Source of the DNA: JAAZMI01 sp050942615
GTDB taxonomy: Bacteria > Bacillota > Dethiobacteria > DTU022 > UBA8154
Assembly: GCA_050942615.1 (NCBI GenBank)
Contig: JBMNNQ010000002.1
Coordinates: 27,133-91,132 of the forward strand
DNA: 64,000 bases
Direction: 5' to 3'
In this document: positions 17,936-27,071 of the stretch, piece after piece
How the letters are laid out: each line of letters begins with the position of its first letter
Numbering within the stretch: the stretch's first letter is position 1
Made by a program: the position numbers and the translations under genes
The notes under the pieces: generated by a model
The model's database searches: none
What the model was told of the DNA's origin: nothing
What the model saw: only the letters and a program-made list of their open reading frames with translations

Positions 17936-18757
17936 TTAGGATCCCCCCGCGGCAGCCTGTTTTGATTTTTCCAGGGAATAGTTGACTGTTACTTCCTCAT
18001 CGGGGAAAGGAACTATGACCGGGATGCCCATAATTTCTACAATGTGCACATGCATTTCGTAGACTGCCTCTATGTTTTCAGGGGTCATGACCTCCAACCC
18101 GCCATAGGAATAGACGAAAGAGTCCTTGAGGAATAAGAAACGGTCACAGTAGCGGATGGCTAGGTTGAGGTCGTGAATAACGATCGCCACAGAGATATTG
18201 TGTTCCCGGGCAATTAACTTTACGGTGCGCAGCACTTCATGCTGGTTGCGTGGGTCAAGGTTGCTGGTGGGTTCGTCAAGCAGTAACAGCTTTGGTTCCT
18301 GGGCCAGCGCCCGGGCAAGCATCACCTTTTGTATTTCCCCGCCGGAAAGCTTGGCTACATTGCGCAGGGCAAAGTCTTCCAGCTGCATTTTTTGGATGAT
18401 CTCGCGCACAATTTGCCGGTCTTCTGCCGTGGCATCCCATTTAATATACGGTTTGCGGCCTAAAAGGATGGCATCAAAAACGGTCATGTGCAATGACTTA
18501 TTATCTTGTGCGACATAAGAAATGTTTTGGGCCATCACGTTTCTGGACATATTATACACGTTTTGCCCGTCAACCAGGACGACACCTTTCTGGGCGGGGC
18601 AGATGCGGTTGATACATTTAATCAACGTGCTTTTGCCCGCCCCATTGTTGCCCAGGATGGCAATGCATTGGCTTTTTTGGATATCAAAGCTGACATCCTC
18701 CAGTACATTGCTTGTACCCTGGTTATAGGTGAAAGTAAGTTCATCAATTTTAACCAT
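17936..18757 (-). CDS. Metal-chelate ABC transporter ATP-binding protein (FecE/BtuD-like)
   Basis: ABC ATPase of the iron-siderophore/cobalamin import class. Walker A GNNGAGKST near residue 36, Q-loop VAQD, signature LSGGEIQK, Walker B LLLLDEPTSNLD and the H-loop VIHDLN are all present. ATG 18757 has a GCAGGG site and overlaps the permease gene by 8 bases, so the three genes form a tight operon (binding protein, permease, ATPase). The C-terminal 50 residues after the core (HIVEIMGIPVIVPFPDEE) are usual for the family. Substrate is a metal chelate, identity unknown. Confidence 0.92.
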   Translation of the reverse strand: MVKIDELTFTYNQGTSNVLEDVSFDIQKSQCIAILGNNGAGKSTLIKCINRICPAQKGVVLVDGQNVYNMSRNVMAQNISYVAQDNKSLHMTVFDAILLGRKPYIKWDATAEDRQIVREIIQKMQLEDFALRNVAKLSGGEIQKVMLARALAQEPKLLLLDEPTSNLDPRNQHEVLRTVKLIAREHNISVAIVIHDLNLAIRYCDRFLFLKDSFVYSYGGLEVMTPENIEAVYEMHVHIVEIMGIPVIVPFPDEEVTVNYSLEKSKQAAAGGS

Positions 18758-19829
18758 TACCCTGCAACCCCCTGAATAGTAGGTAAAGAAACATTGGTGC
18801 ACCCAAAAAAGAAGTGATGGCCCCGATGGGCAGTATAACCGGTGCAATAGCCAACCGGGCGAAGGTATCGGCCAGGATGAGCAGCAGCGCCCCGGCTGAT
18901 GCCGAACACGGAATTAGATAGCGGTAATCGTTGCCGATAAAACGGCGCATGATGTGAGGGGCTATCAACCCCACAAAACTGATAATGCCCACAAAGGATA
19001 CGGCTACTGCTGCAGTCAGGGAACAGATGCCCATACTGATGATCATCACCGTTCTGGTGTTTACGCCCAGGCTTTTTGCTGTGTCCGCGCCGCTCTGCAT
19101 GGCATTATAGTTCCAGCGGTTCAGTAGGAAATAGAGCAATGACAGCAAAAAGATCAAAGCTAAAATCAAAAGTTCTTTCCAACCCGCCGATCCCAAGTTG
19201 CCAAAAGTCCAGAACACGACAGAGCTGATTTTTGTTTCGTCTGCAAAGTATTGCAGCAGAGCGCTGCTGCCGGCGAATAAAGAACTTAAGGCCACGCCGG
19301 CCAGGATAAGGCCGGCAGGCCCCAAATCCTTTTTGAACTGGGAGAGCACAATCACCACAACTGTGGAAAGGGAACCGCAGATAAAGGCACACAAAGTTAC
19401 AATATAAGGGTTGTTAATGGCCACTGCAGTGGCGGCAGAGGAAGATTGGACAACTCCGCCGCCAAAGACAATAATGCCCAGCGCCGCCCCGAAGGCAGCG
19501 CCCTGGGAGACGCCGAGCGTTGAAGCCGATGCCAGCGGGTTTTGCAATACGCACTGCATAACAGCACCCGAAACGGCTAAGGCGGCGCCCACCAGGATGG
19601 CTGCTGTCACCCGTGGCAGCCTGATGTTCATGATCACCGTCTGTGACTGTAGTTCTCCCCGGCCCATAATCGTTTTGGCTATTTCAGCAAGGGGGATCTT
19701 CAGGGAACCGGAACTGACTGCAAAAAGTGCAATGACAATAGTGACCAGCACAGAGATCATAAAGATCTGTTTCTTACGTTTAATAAAGTCCTGGTATAGT
19801 TCCAGTTGTGGGACATGGTTGTTTGCCAT
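18750..19829 (-). CDS. Metal-chelate ABC transporter permease (FecCD/BtuC family)
   Basis: 359 aa with about nine to ten hydrophobic helices and the family signatures RLPRVTAAILVGAALAVSGAVMQ, NPLASASTLGVSQGAAFGA and FVGIISFVGLIAPHIMRRFIG. It resides in the cytoplasmic membrane as a homodimer with two copies of the ATPase. The start ATG shares its A with the TAA stop of the upstream binding-protein gene (TAATG), a coupling signal. Confidence 0.93.
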   Translation of the reverse strand: MANNHVPQLELYQDFIKRKKQIFMISVLVTIVIALFAVSSGSLKIPLAEIAKTIMGRGELQSQTVIMNIRLPRVTAAILVGAALAVSGAVMQCVLQNPLASASTLGVSQGAAFGAALGIIVFGGGVVQSSSAATAVAINNPYIVTLCAFICGSLSTVVVIVLSQFKKDLGPAGLILAGVALSSLFAGSSALLQYFADETKISSVVFWTFGNLGSAGWKELLILALIFLLSLLYFLLNRWNYNAMQSGADTAKSLGVNTRTVMIISMGICSLTAAVAVSFVGIISFVGLIAPHIMRRFIGNDYRYLIPCSASAGALLLILADTFARLAIAPVILPIGAITSFLGAPMFLYLLFRGLQGNG

Positions 19830-20959
19830 TAATTTTCACCGATGGTTACAGCACTGTAGCTTGCGCCAAAATTTTCAAGTTTGCTAAGATAATCATCATC
19901 GCCAAGGAAAAATGCAAAGATTCCATTGGCCTTGTCTGCAAAAACTATATCCTTGAACTGCTCCGGGAAAATTATGCTTCCAATATAATAACTGTTTACC
20001 AGGGGAATTTCAACGTTTGAATAGTAGGATGTGGCATTGGGATACTGATAGAGTTTTCCGTTTTGAAACGCCTGCAGGTGAGCGTAAAAATCCGGGTTTT
20101 TCTTAAGATCTTCCTCAACAAGTGCCAAACCTGTATAGTCGAAAAAAATATATTCGGGGTTCCAGCCGATGATCTGCTCCTTGTCAACCAGCACACCATC
20201 AATTAAATCAGTAGAATCTTTGGTAACATCATTGGCATGCAGTATTTTGAAGATCTCATAGTTGGCATAAACGCCCTCGATGCCGTGGGAGCCTTTGAAG
20301 GTTGCCGCCGCCCCCAATACAGTGGGTTTATCCTCGTCGGGCACGTCTGCCGTTCTTGTTCTAAGATCCTGCAGGCAGTCGTTGATGAAGGTAATGACCT
20401 CTTCAGCCTTTTCTGGAACACCACAAACATCAGCCAGCAGGCGCAGGGCCTGTTCGTAATCCTCCCCAAACAGGGTTCCCAAGGGTACGGAAACCACCGG
20501 GATGCCGGTTTTGGTTTGAATTTCATCCGCCAAGTCCGGGGCATAGGAGCATAAAATCACATCGGGGTTAACTCTAATGATTTCTTCAGGGTAATAATCG
20601 GTTGCTCCGGCTGCATCAGTGCCAACAACGGGCAGATCTGCCCACAGGTCTTTGTTGGCATAGGCATAGGCTGTTACGGGGGTGATATTTTCAGCATCCA
20701 TCCCGCCGATGCCCACAGCTTTGCCAGCCAGTCCTAAATACGTAATCATACGCGGTGTATTGGCCAGAGGAACAAAACTTTCCACTTTTGCGGGTATTTC
20801 CACCTCACGCCCAACCAAATCGGTTATTGTGCGGGTGGTTGCTTCCGCAGCCCCCCCGGGGTCGGTACCTGAAGGTTCACCAGAGGGGCTATCCCCACAG
20901 CCGGCAACCAGGCTAGAAGTGAGAACAACGACTAAAATGAACAAAGCAATTTTTTTCAT
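19829..20959 (-). CDS. Metal-chelate ABC transporter substrate-binding lipoprotein
   Basis: First gene of the minus-strand ABC operon. Signal peptide with lipobox SLVAGC (Cys21) and a Gly/Pro/Ser-rich linker, then the FecB-type fold: TDLVGREVEIPAKVESFVP, PEEIIRVNPDVIL and a C-terminal helical segment. ATG 20959 has an AAAGGA ribosome site. It is only distantly related to the two lipoproteins near the window start. The ligand could be a siderophore, haem, corrinoid or metallophore. Expression probably starts at the promoter near 21137-21165, leaving a leader of about 170 bases. Confidence 0.9.
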   Translation of the reverse strand: MKKIALFILVVVLTSSLVAGCGDSPSGEPSGTDPGGAAEATTRTITDLVGREVEIPAKVESFVPLANTPRMITYLGLAGKAVGIGGMDAENITPVTAYAYANKDLWADLPVVGTDAAGATDYYPEEIIRVNPDVILCSYAPDLADEIQTKTGIPVVSVPLGTLFGEDYEQALRLLADVCGVPEKAEEVITFINDCLQDLRTRTADVPDEDKPTVLGAAATFKGSHGIEGVYANYEIFKILHANDVTKDSTDLIDGVLVDKEQIIGWNPEYIFFDYTGLALVEEDLKKNPDFYAHLQAFQNGKLYQYPNATSYYSNVEIPLVNSYYIGSIIFPEQFKDIVFADKANGIFAFFLGDDDYLSKLENFGASYSAVTIGEN

Positions 20960-21066
20960 CAGTTTAAGTCCTTTCTGTATGTTATTCGCCAGGTATTAAT
21001 CAACAGGTATTAATAAACAAGTTTTTTTAACTATTTTTTTGTTTGTTTTTGTCGAAACTATATTAA

Positions 21067-21131
21067 CTGGTTTGTCGGACTGCCCCTAGGTTTTGTTGGC
21101 AACCCTGTTTCAGCACATAGGCGTTCACCAG
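21067..21131 (-). promoter_or_regulatory. Possible structured leader of the metal-chelate ABC operon
   Basis: In the untranslated leader on the minus strand, CTGGT (21131-21127) can pair with ACCAG (21071-21067). Inside this, GCCTA can pair with TAGGGGC, and GGGTT with AACCT. The nested pairing suggests a folded RNA, but it does not match a riboswitch class I can name from memory. Confidence 0.3.
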
Positions 21132-21136
21132 CCTTC

Positions 21137-21162
21137 ATTATAACGGCACTGGGCACCAGTGC
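21137..21162 (-). promoter_or_regulatory. Promoter with palindromic operator in the spacer
   Basis: A perfect TATAAT (-10) lies at 21142-21137 on the minus strand. Immediately upstream, where the -35/-10 spacer should be, sits a 17-base palindrome with arms GCACTGG and CCAGTGC (21146-21162). The -35 is weak. A metal-responsive repressor or activator site is the likely reading. Confidence 0.55.
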
Positions 21163-21491
21163 TGTGTTATTAATTCGGTATAAGTGTTACCTGACAAGCA
21201 AAAAAAATGTAGCAAACACACGCCTTACTGTATTTTCTGCCGATCCGTTATTATGTTGTTGGTATACAGCTAAACTTTTTCATCCAGCATTTTTACATAT
21301 TATTCTACAAAACCTTTAACCAGCCTTGTTAACTTGTTATTCTATATGTACTATTATTTATCCTGCTGTGTTACAGGTGTTTTTAAAAATACTTTGATCG
21401 GCAAGCGGGGGATTTTTAAGGTAGAGAAAAACAACTGTAATATGGTAAGATTTAATGGAAAGAAACGGGTGTTTATAAGGAGGGTTATAAA
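21163..21491. other. AT-rich intergenic region between divergent genes
   Basis: The region between the ABC-operon promoter and the SRAP gene is AT-rich with no supported gene. It must contain the SRAP gene's promoter, but I cannot point to a clear -35/-10 pair. Confidence 0.4.
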
Positions 21492-22151
21492 ATGTGTGGC
21501 CGTTTTTCTTTTTCAGATCTACGGGGTCTGGTTATGTACTTTAAAATAAACCTACCCCCTGGGATCAAGCCCCGCTATAACATTGCCCCCACTCAGGATA
21601 TTTTGGCCCTTGTTTACAATAAAGAGTTGCAGGCTGTATATTTCAGGTGGGGGCTGCTCCCCTCTTGGTCCAAAAATATTGGCCCGGGCCTGATTAACGC
21701 CCGGGCAGAAACGGTTGCGCAAAAACCCAGCTTTCGGCAGAGCCTGCGCAACAGAAGATGTCTCGTTCCTGCAGATGGTTTTTATGAATGGAAAAAAGAA
21801 GGAAAGAAGAAAAAGCCCTATCGAATTACACTGCAAGGCGGGGGTGTGTTTTTCTTCGCGGGGCTCTGGGATGCCTGGAAATCACCCCAGGAAGGAACTA
21901 TTAATTCCTGTACGATCATCACTACCGCAGCAAATGGTCTGTTAAAGCCTGTTCACAACCGTATGCCGGTAATTTTGTCAAAAGAAGCGGCAACAACCTG
22001 GCTTCACCGGGACACAGATCTTTTCACACTGAAAAGCCTGTTAACCCCCTGCCCCTCAGAACTACTGACTGCCTTTGAAATTTCAACCCTGATCAACAAC
22101 CCCCGGGACGATAACCCTGATGTATTGCAGCCCCTGGAAAAGGATGACTAA
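21492..22151 (+). CDS. yedK: SRAP (SOS response-associated peptidase, HMCES/YedK) protein
   Basis: 219 aa. Cys2 directly after the initiator Met (MCGRF) is the residue that forms a thiazolidine crosslink with abasic sites in single-stranded DNA. The other family marks are PRYNIAPTQ, the NARAET block, VPADGFYEW with the catalytic Glu, and the HNRMPVIL block with the catalytic His. A strong AGGAGG ribosome site precedes ATG 21492; an exact start is required by the Cys2 chemistry. It protects abasic sites at replication forks. An Mre11/Rad50-like pair follows about 190 bases downstream in the same direction. Confidence 0.95.
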   Translation: MCGRFSFSDLRGLVMYFKINLPPGIKPRYNIAPTQDILALVYNKELQAVYFRWGLLPSWSKNIGPGLINARAETVAQKPSFRQSLRNRRCLVPADGFYEWKKEGKKKKPYRITLQGGGVFFFAGLWDAWKSPQEGTINSCTIITTAANGLLKPVHNRMPVILSKEAATTWLHRDTDLFTLKSLLTPCPSELLTAFEISTLINNPRDDNPDVLQPLEKDD

Positions 22152-22336
22152 AAACAGGGCAGCGGCCTGTGTCCATGATCTTAAACGCAGGTTGGGGCCG
22201 CAAAAAAAGGAGAAATATTCTTGCTGAAACAATTGATTAAATGTTATGAAAAAGGAAATGGGTAGTTAGTAAGGGACAATAGGTGTTGAAGTGATGCTGA
22301 AGTGATTATTTTTCTGGTGAAAAAGGGGGACAGGTC

Positions 22337-23455
22337 GTGGCTTTAAAGGTTTTTCATACAGGTGATTTGCACTTGGGGATGCTTTACATGAGCAGGGGGT
22401 ATCCTGAGGAAATCAGGCGGGAATTGGTAGAGGCACGCTTTCGGACACTGGAAAAAATGGTGGAAAAGGCCAACGCGGAAGAATGTCAGTTGTTTGTGGT
22501 GACAGGTGATCTTTTCGAGCGATTGAATATAAAGGAAGAACAAATTTTGCGGGCTGCCCGGGCACTTTCCAGTTTTAGCGGGGTTTGTGGTGTGTTGCCG
22601 GGGAACCATGACTATTATATCCCCGGTGGTTTGCTTTGGGAAAAGTTCTGTGAATATGCAGGGGATAATATAGTTACGCTGTTTGAGTGCAGGCCTTATA
22701 ATCTAAAGGACTTTGGCCTGGATGCAACCCTTTACCCTGCTCCCTGCTGGGCCAAACATTCATCGGTAAACGGTATTAAATGGATTTTTGAATTGGCTGA
22801 AAAACCGGAAACCCGCTGGCATCTGGGCCTGGCCCACGGTACAGTCGAGGGTTATTCCCCGGATTTTGATCAGCATTATTATCCTATGCAAGAGGAAGAA
22901 ATTGTTGCTACGGGGCTGGACTTTTGGTTTTTGGGCCATACCCATGTGCGTCTGCCGGCCAGGGATGAATTTTTAAACGGTTATTTTGCTTACTGCGGGA
23001 CTCCAGAACCGGACGGGTTTGATTGCTGGCACGAGGGTTCTGCCTGGATAATCCGGCTAGGGGAAGAGGTGGGCGTGGAAGGGAAAGCTGTGATTACCGG
23101 CCACTACACTTTCAAGGATCTGGAAAAAACGGTCAACAAGGCGACGGAAATCGAAGCGCTTGCCCGGGAATTGTCCGGGAGGGGTGACCATACCTTGGCA
23201 AGGTTAAAGTTGCAGGGTATTCTGCCGCGCGCAGACTTTGAAAATCGTCACTACTGGCGGGATAAAATGAAAGAGAGGCTTTTTTACCTGGAGTGGAATG
23301 ATACCCTGTTGCAAATGGAGATAAACCGGGATACCATAGGAGAACTTTTTACTGAAGGTTCTTTTCCCTTCCTGCTGTTGGAACGCCTGGCTAAGGGGGA
23401 AGACCGGAAAGCCTTGCAGTTAGCCTATGCGCTGATAAATGAGGTGAAAAAATAA
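22337..23455 (+). CDS. Mre11/SbcD-like metallophosphoesterase (DNA repair exonuclease, YhaO-like)
   Basis: Calcineurin-like phosphoesterase with the five motifs in order: GDLHLG near residue 9, TGDLFE near 55, GNHDYY near 92, LAHGTVEG near 170 and FLGHTHVR near 200. These coordinate two Mn ions in Mre11-type nucleases. The GTG start follows a GGGGGA site. The next gene, starting one base after this stop, encodes the Rad50-like partner, so the pair is an SbcD/SbcC- or YhaO/YhaN-type complex. The C-terminal region (about residues 250-372) would be the partner-binding part. Confidence 0.9.
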   Translation: MALKVFHTGDLHLGMLYMSRGYPEEIRRELVEARFRTLEKMVEKANAEECQLFVVTGDLFERLNIKEEQILRAARALSSFSGVCGVLPGNHDYYIPGGLLWEKFCEYAGDNIVTLFECRPYNLKDFGLDATLYPAPCWAKHSSVNGIKWIFELAEKPETRWHLGLAHGTVEGYSPDFDQHYYPMQEEEIVATGLDFWFLGHTHVRLPARDEFLNGYFAYCGTPEPDGFDCWHEGSAWIIRLGEEVGVEGKAVITGHYTFKDLEKTVNKATEIEALARELSGRGDHTLARLKLQGILPRADFENRHYWRDKMKERLFYLEWNDTLLQMEINRDTIGELFTEGSFPFLLLERLAKGEDRKALQLAYALINEVKK

Positions 23456-23456
23456 A

Positions 23457-25886
23457 GTGATTATTCGTAGGGTCAGGTTGGAGCCTTTTGGCAGGTTTTC
23501 CCGCTGGGGATGTGATTTTGAACCGGGTTTGAATGTTGTTTTGGGGCCCAATGAAGCGGGTAAAACCACACTGGTAAACGCCATACACGCAGTTTTATTT
23601 ATCCCTGCGGGTGTAAGAAAAAATTCCCTGGATTGGAAAAACATCATTTCCCGTTATCTGCCCCACCCTCACGGGGACACTGCCCGGGTGACACTGGAAT
23701 TTACCGATTCTGAGGGAAAAAGCTTGTTCAGGCTCCGTTATGCCTGGGGTACGGAAAAAGAGGCCCGTCTGGTTTTGGACAAAGGGACAGAAATAACTGA
23801 TGAGGCAAATATAAACCAAAAGCTTATAAAATTGCTACGCTATGGCCGGGGGACTTATGAGGAAGTTTTTTTGGCCCGCCAGGCTGAATTGGTTGGTACT
23901 TTGGATCGCATCAAAGAAGATCAGGAAGCCTTGAATACCCTTGCTGAAATGCTGCGCACTGTTGTATTTCAGTCCGGAGGCATATCTGTTGATGAACTGG
24001 AAAACAAACTGTTACAAAATATGAAAAAGCTGGAAGATAATTGGGAATTTGAAAGTGATACCCCGCGGGGCGGGCGCGACATTGACAACCCCTACCGGCG
24101 CAACGTTGGCCAGATTCTGGAACAGTTTTACTTGGTGAGGGAATTGCAACAAAAGTTAAAGGGAGCGCAACAGGCGGAAGAGGCTTTGGAAAGCGCCGTA
24201 CAGCAGCTTCAGAAAGTAGAAACTGCCTACCGCCATGTTGAAAACAAAGGGCAGGAAATGAAAAGGATCGAGGGAGACGTTAATCGCAGAAATGCACTCG
24301 AACCCCAGTTAGAGGCCTGCGAATTAAGGCAAAAACAGCTGAAAAAAATAACGCTGGATTGGCCTAAAAAAGAAGAAAGAAAAAAACTCCTGGTAAAAAG
24401 AAAGGAAAACCTTATCAAAGAAAAAGAAAAGCTGGAAAAGGAGCTTGCGGAATCCCAAAAAGAGTTGGAGATAAAGAAAAAGCGGGCTCTTTACCATAAA
24501 GCCAAAGAGCTCAGGGAAGAGCTTAACGATAAAAAAGAAGAGCTTGGCAAACTGCCTTCTATTACCCCGGAAAAAATGCAGGCATTAGCAGATAAAGAAA
24601 AAAAGCTTTCTGGTTTGCAGGCAGAAATCGGGGGCATGAAATTAAAGATCAGATTGACAACAGAAAAAACAATGGAGGTAAAAGCGGAATCAGGGCTTAA
24701 GCAAAAAGAAGTCTTTCAGTTTGAAGGCGAGAAAGTGTTTGAAGCGCAGGGACGTTTTCGCCTTGAAGCCCCGGGGTGGGGTGTTGACATCCAGTCAGGG
24801 GTAAAGGATGTGGAGGCGCTTCTGCAAAAAATAGAAAAATTAGAAGGTGAAATAAAAGCGATATTACAAGGGTTGACGCTTTCTTCAGTAGCTGAAGCCC
24901 GGAAGACGCACCAAAAGGCAGTAGAAATAGGGGCGAAAGTGCATACCCTTGCAGAACGGTTCAAAGATGCCCTGGCAGGGCATTCTTTTGACGACCTCAA
25001 AGGGGAGCTTGCTGCGGCAGGGGCGGAAAAGGCCGTACGTGATCCGGTGCAGATAAACAAAGACGTTTTGGAAAAGGAATTTGAATTTAAAGATATTACC
25101 GGGGAAATAGATGCATTAAAAGAACAACTGGCAGGCTGGCAGGCTGAATACAGCGATCATGGCAGCCTGTTAGAGGATATGGTTGAATTGATGGGTAAAA
25201 GCAAGGAAATAAAAGGGGACCTGGAAAAATTGGCCCCCCTGCCGGAAGGGTTCAGCAGTGCTGAAGCTTTTTTAAGTAACTTTCGGGAACTGGAGATCAA
25301 GAAAGAAATTCTGTTGGAAGAGCTGCAGTCCTGCAGGGAAAATAAAATTAAAGCGGAAGGCAATATGCCTGAAGAATCACCGGAAGAAATTACAGGAGCT
25401 TTACGCAGTGCTGAAAAGAAGCTGCAGGATCTTAAAAGCGAAGCTGCAGCCCTGCGGACTGTTAAAAGGGAATTCTACAAGTTAAAAGAAGCGCTAGATG
25501 TAGAAACCTTTCAACCCTTCCAGGAGCTTTTTTTAGAGTATCTTTCCCCCCTGACCGGATACCGTTACAGCCATGCCCGGATGGAGGAGGCTTTGCCCAA
25601 AAGCATTGCTGCTGCAGGCGACACAGCACCTCTGCCGCTGGAACTGCTTTCCTGCGGCACAATCAGCGGGGTGGCGTTGGCTTTGCGCTTGGCGATGGCC
25701 CGTTATCTGCTTGGGGAAAATGAAGGTTTCATCGTGATGGATGATCCCTTGGTTGACCTGGATCCCGAAAGGAAGAAACAGGCTGCGGTGGTTCTGCAGA
25801 AGGCTGCTGAAAACAAACAGATTATTATCACAACTTTTGATCCGGATACTGCTGCACTGTTAGGAGGCCATCTTGTGGAGTTTTAA
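23457..25886 (+). CDS. Rad50/SbcC/YhaN-like AAA ATPase, no zinc hook visible
   Basis: 809 aa SMC-like ATPase. N-terminal Walker A GPNEAGKTT near residue 32; coiled-coil from about residue 215 to 680, very rich in Lys/Glu; C-terminal signature LLSCGTISG near 730 and Walker B FIVMDDPLVDLD near 762. True Rad50/SbcC proteins carry a CxxC zinc hook at the coiled-coil apex, but none is present, which fits the shorter YhaN type. The GTG start lies one base after the nuclease stop, so the two are translationally coupled. Expected role: ATP-driven control of the nuclease in processing DNA ends or hairpins. Confidence 0.88.
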   Translation: MIIRRVRLEPFGRFSRWGCDFEPGLNVVLGPNEAGKTTLVNAIHAVLFIPAGVRKNSLDWKNIISRYLPHPHGDTARVTLEFTDSEGKSLFRLRYAWGTEKEARLVLDKGTEITDEANINQKLIKLLRYGRGTYEEVFLARQAELVGTLDRIKEDQEALNTLAEMLRTVVFQSGGISVDELENKLLQNMKKLEDNWEFESDTPRGGRDIDNPYRRNVGQILEQFYLVRELQQKLKGAQQAEEALESAVQQLQKVETAYRHVENKGQEMKRIEGDVNRRNALEPQLEACELRQKQLKKITLDWPKKEERKKLLVKRKENLIKEKEKLEKELAESQKELEIKKKRALYHKAKELREELNDKKEELGKLPSITPEKMQALADKEKKLSGLQAEIGGMKLKIRLTTEKTMEVKAESGLKQKEVFQFEGEKVFEAQGRFRLEAPGWGVDIQSGVKDVEALLQKIEKLEGEIKAILQGLTLSSVAEARKTHQKAVEIGAKVHTLAERFKDALAGHSFDDLKGELAAAGAEKAVRDPVQINKDVLEKEFEFKDITGEIDALKEQLAGWQAEYSDHGSLLEDMVELMGKSKEIKGDLEKLAPLPEGFSSAEAFLSNFRELEIKKEILLEELQSCRENKIKAEGNMPEESPEEITGALRSAEKKLQDLKSEAAALRTVKREFYKLKEALDVETFQPFQELFLEYLSPLTGYRYSHARMEEALPKSIAAAGDTAPLPLELLSCGTISGVALALRLAMARYLLGENEGFIVMDDPLVDLDPERKKQAAVVLQKAAENKQIIITTFDPDTAALLGGHLVEF

Positions 25887-25960
25887 ACCTTCCTTTGTTT
25901 TGCCTGGGCTGTTTTTCGGGAAAAGTGGGGAAAGCTACATATGGAGGTACGCTAAAATAG

Positions 25961-26851
25961 ATGAAGCCTTGGGAAAGAGTGGATAACACTATTAAAGGGT
26001 TGGCAGCAGATCGGGTTCCTTTTGGGGAGGTGTTGATCGATCCGCTTTTTTGCCAAAAGGCGTTGCAGAATAAAAAACTTACGTTTTCCCTGGCCAAAGA
26101 ATTTTGGGAACAGTCGGGGCTGGATTTAGTTGTCTTTAATCCATGTTGCGGGGAAGTTGTTTTGCAGGGTACCTCTGAAAATGTCTTCAGGTGGCGGGAA
26201 AAAACTGATTACTACCTTTTTGCAATTATTAGTGGGGGCTTTTCAAGGGGGTTGGATACCTTTGGATTTGCAGAATTTATGGACTTTGCCTTCAAGGATC
26301 CGGCAGGCATGCAAAAAATTGCCAGGGCCATGTCCCTGCAAGAACTGGAAACAGGTAAAAAATGCATTGAAGCCGGTGTTCATGCCGTTATGATCGGGGA
26401 CGACATTGCCTACCAAAGGGGCACATATTTTTCCCCAAAACAGATGCGGCAACTTTTTTTCCCTATTCTACGCGAACAGGTGGAAAAACTTAAGGAACTA
26501 AATGTTCCTGTTTTTTTCCACAGCGACGGCAACCTGAATGCTGTTATGGATGATCTGCTGGGCATGGGCTTTGATGGCCTGCAGTGCCTGGAACCCGGGG
26601 CGGGGATGGATATTGCAGTAGTGAAAAAAAACTATGGTGACCAGGTATGTCTGATGGGAAATATAGATCTTTCCTTGCTGCATCAGGAGGTAGAGGATGA
26701 AAAGATCCGGGAGACTGTGACCAGGACGGTTATAACTGCTAAAAAAGGGGGGCGTTATATTTTTGGGACATCAGGCGGTTTACATCAGGGCTTGCCGGTA
26801 GAAAAAGTTAAAACAATGTATCAGGCTGCACGGCAGGTGTCCTTCTACTGA
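25961..26851 (+). CDS. Uroporphyrinogen decarboxylase (URO-D) family protein
   Basis: 296 aa TIM-barrel protein of the HemE/MtaA/CmuA superfamily. Family marks are MKPWERVDNTIKGLAADRVPFGE at the N-terminus, FFHSDGNLNAVMDDLLGMGFDGLQCLEP and the C-terminal GTSGGLHQGLPVEKVKTMY. Methylcobamide:CoM methyltransferases carry an H-x-C zinc motif; here it is HSD, so a Zn-thiol methyltransferase role is doubtful. No corrinoid protein gene lies next to it. Start ATG 25961 has a GGAGG site 14 bases upstream. The substrate is unknown. Confidence 0.85.
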   Translation: MKPWERVDNTIKGLAADRVPFGEVLIDPLFCQKALQNKKLTFSLAKEFWEQSGLDLVVFNPCCGEVVLQGTSENVFRWREKTDYYLFAIISGGFSRGLDTFGFAEFMDFAFKDPAGMQKIARAMSLQELETGKKCIEAGVHAVMIGDDIAYQRGTYFSPKQMRQLFFPILREQVEKLKELNVPVFFHSDGNLNAVMDDLLGMGFDGLQCLEPGAGMDIAVVKKNYGDQVCLMGNIDLSLLHQEVEDEKIRETVTRTVITAKKGGRYIFGTSGGLHQGLPVEKVKTMYQAARQVSFY

Positions 26852-26977
26852 AATTCTTAATTTCCCTTAAAAACCTCCCCCCTAGACGCGGCGCCTCTGC
26901 AGTGTTCCTGGCCCTTCCATTGTTTGTATAAAAGATGGCCTATACTTAAAAAGCCTGCACAGGCTGGGTAAACCCTG

Positions 26978-27035
26978 GCTTGGCTATGGATATGGAAACC
27001 CTTATAGCTTGGCTATGGATATGGAAGCCCATATA
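26978..27035. repeat. 29-base tandem duplication upstream of a hypothetical gene
   Basis: Two adjacent 29-base units (26978-27006 and 27007-27035) differ at two positions. They end six bases before a TATAAT (27041-27046), so they may act as activator or repressor sites for the following gene. Confidence 0.75.
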
Positions 27036-27071
27036 AATGGTATAATAAAATGGACAAAGGGGGTGTTTTCT

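Noticed and set aside
21060..21135. Cobalamin, Moco, NiCo or SAM riboswitch ahead of the metal ABC operon
   Set aside because: No B12 box, CCACTG core or other class-defining block could be aligned; kept only as an unassigned structured leader.
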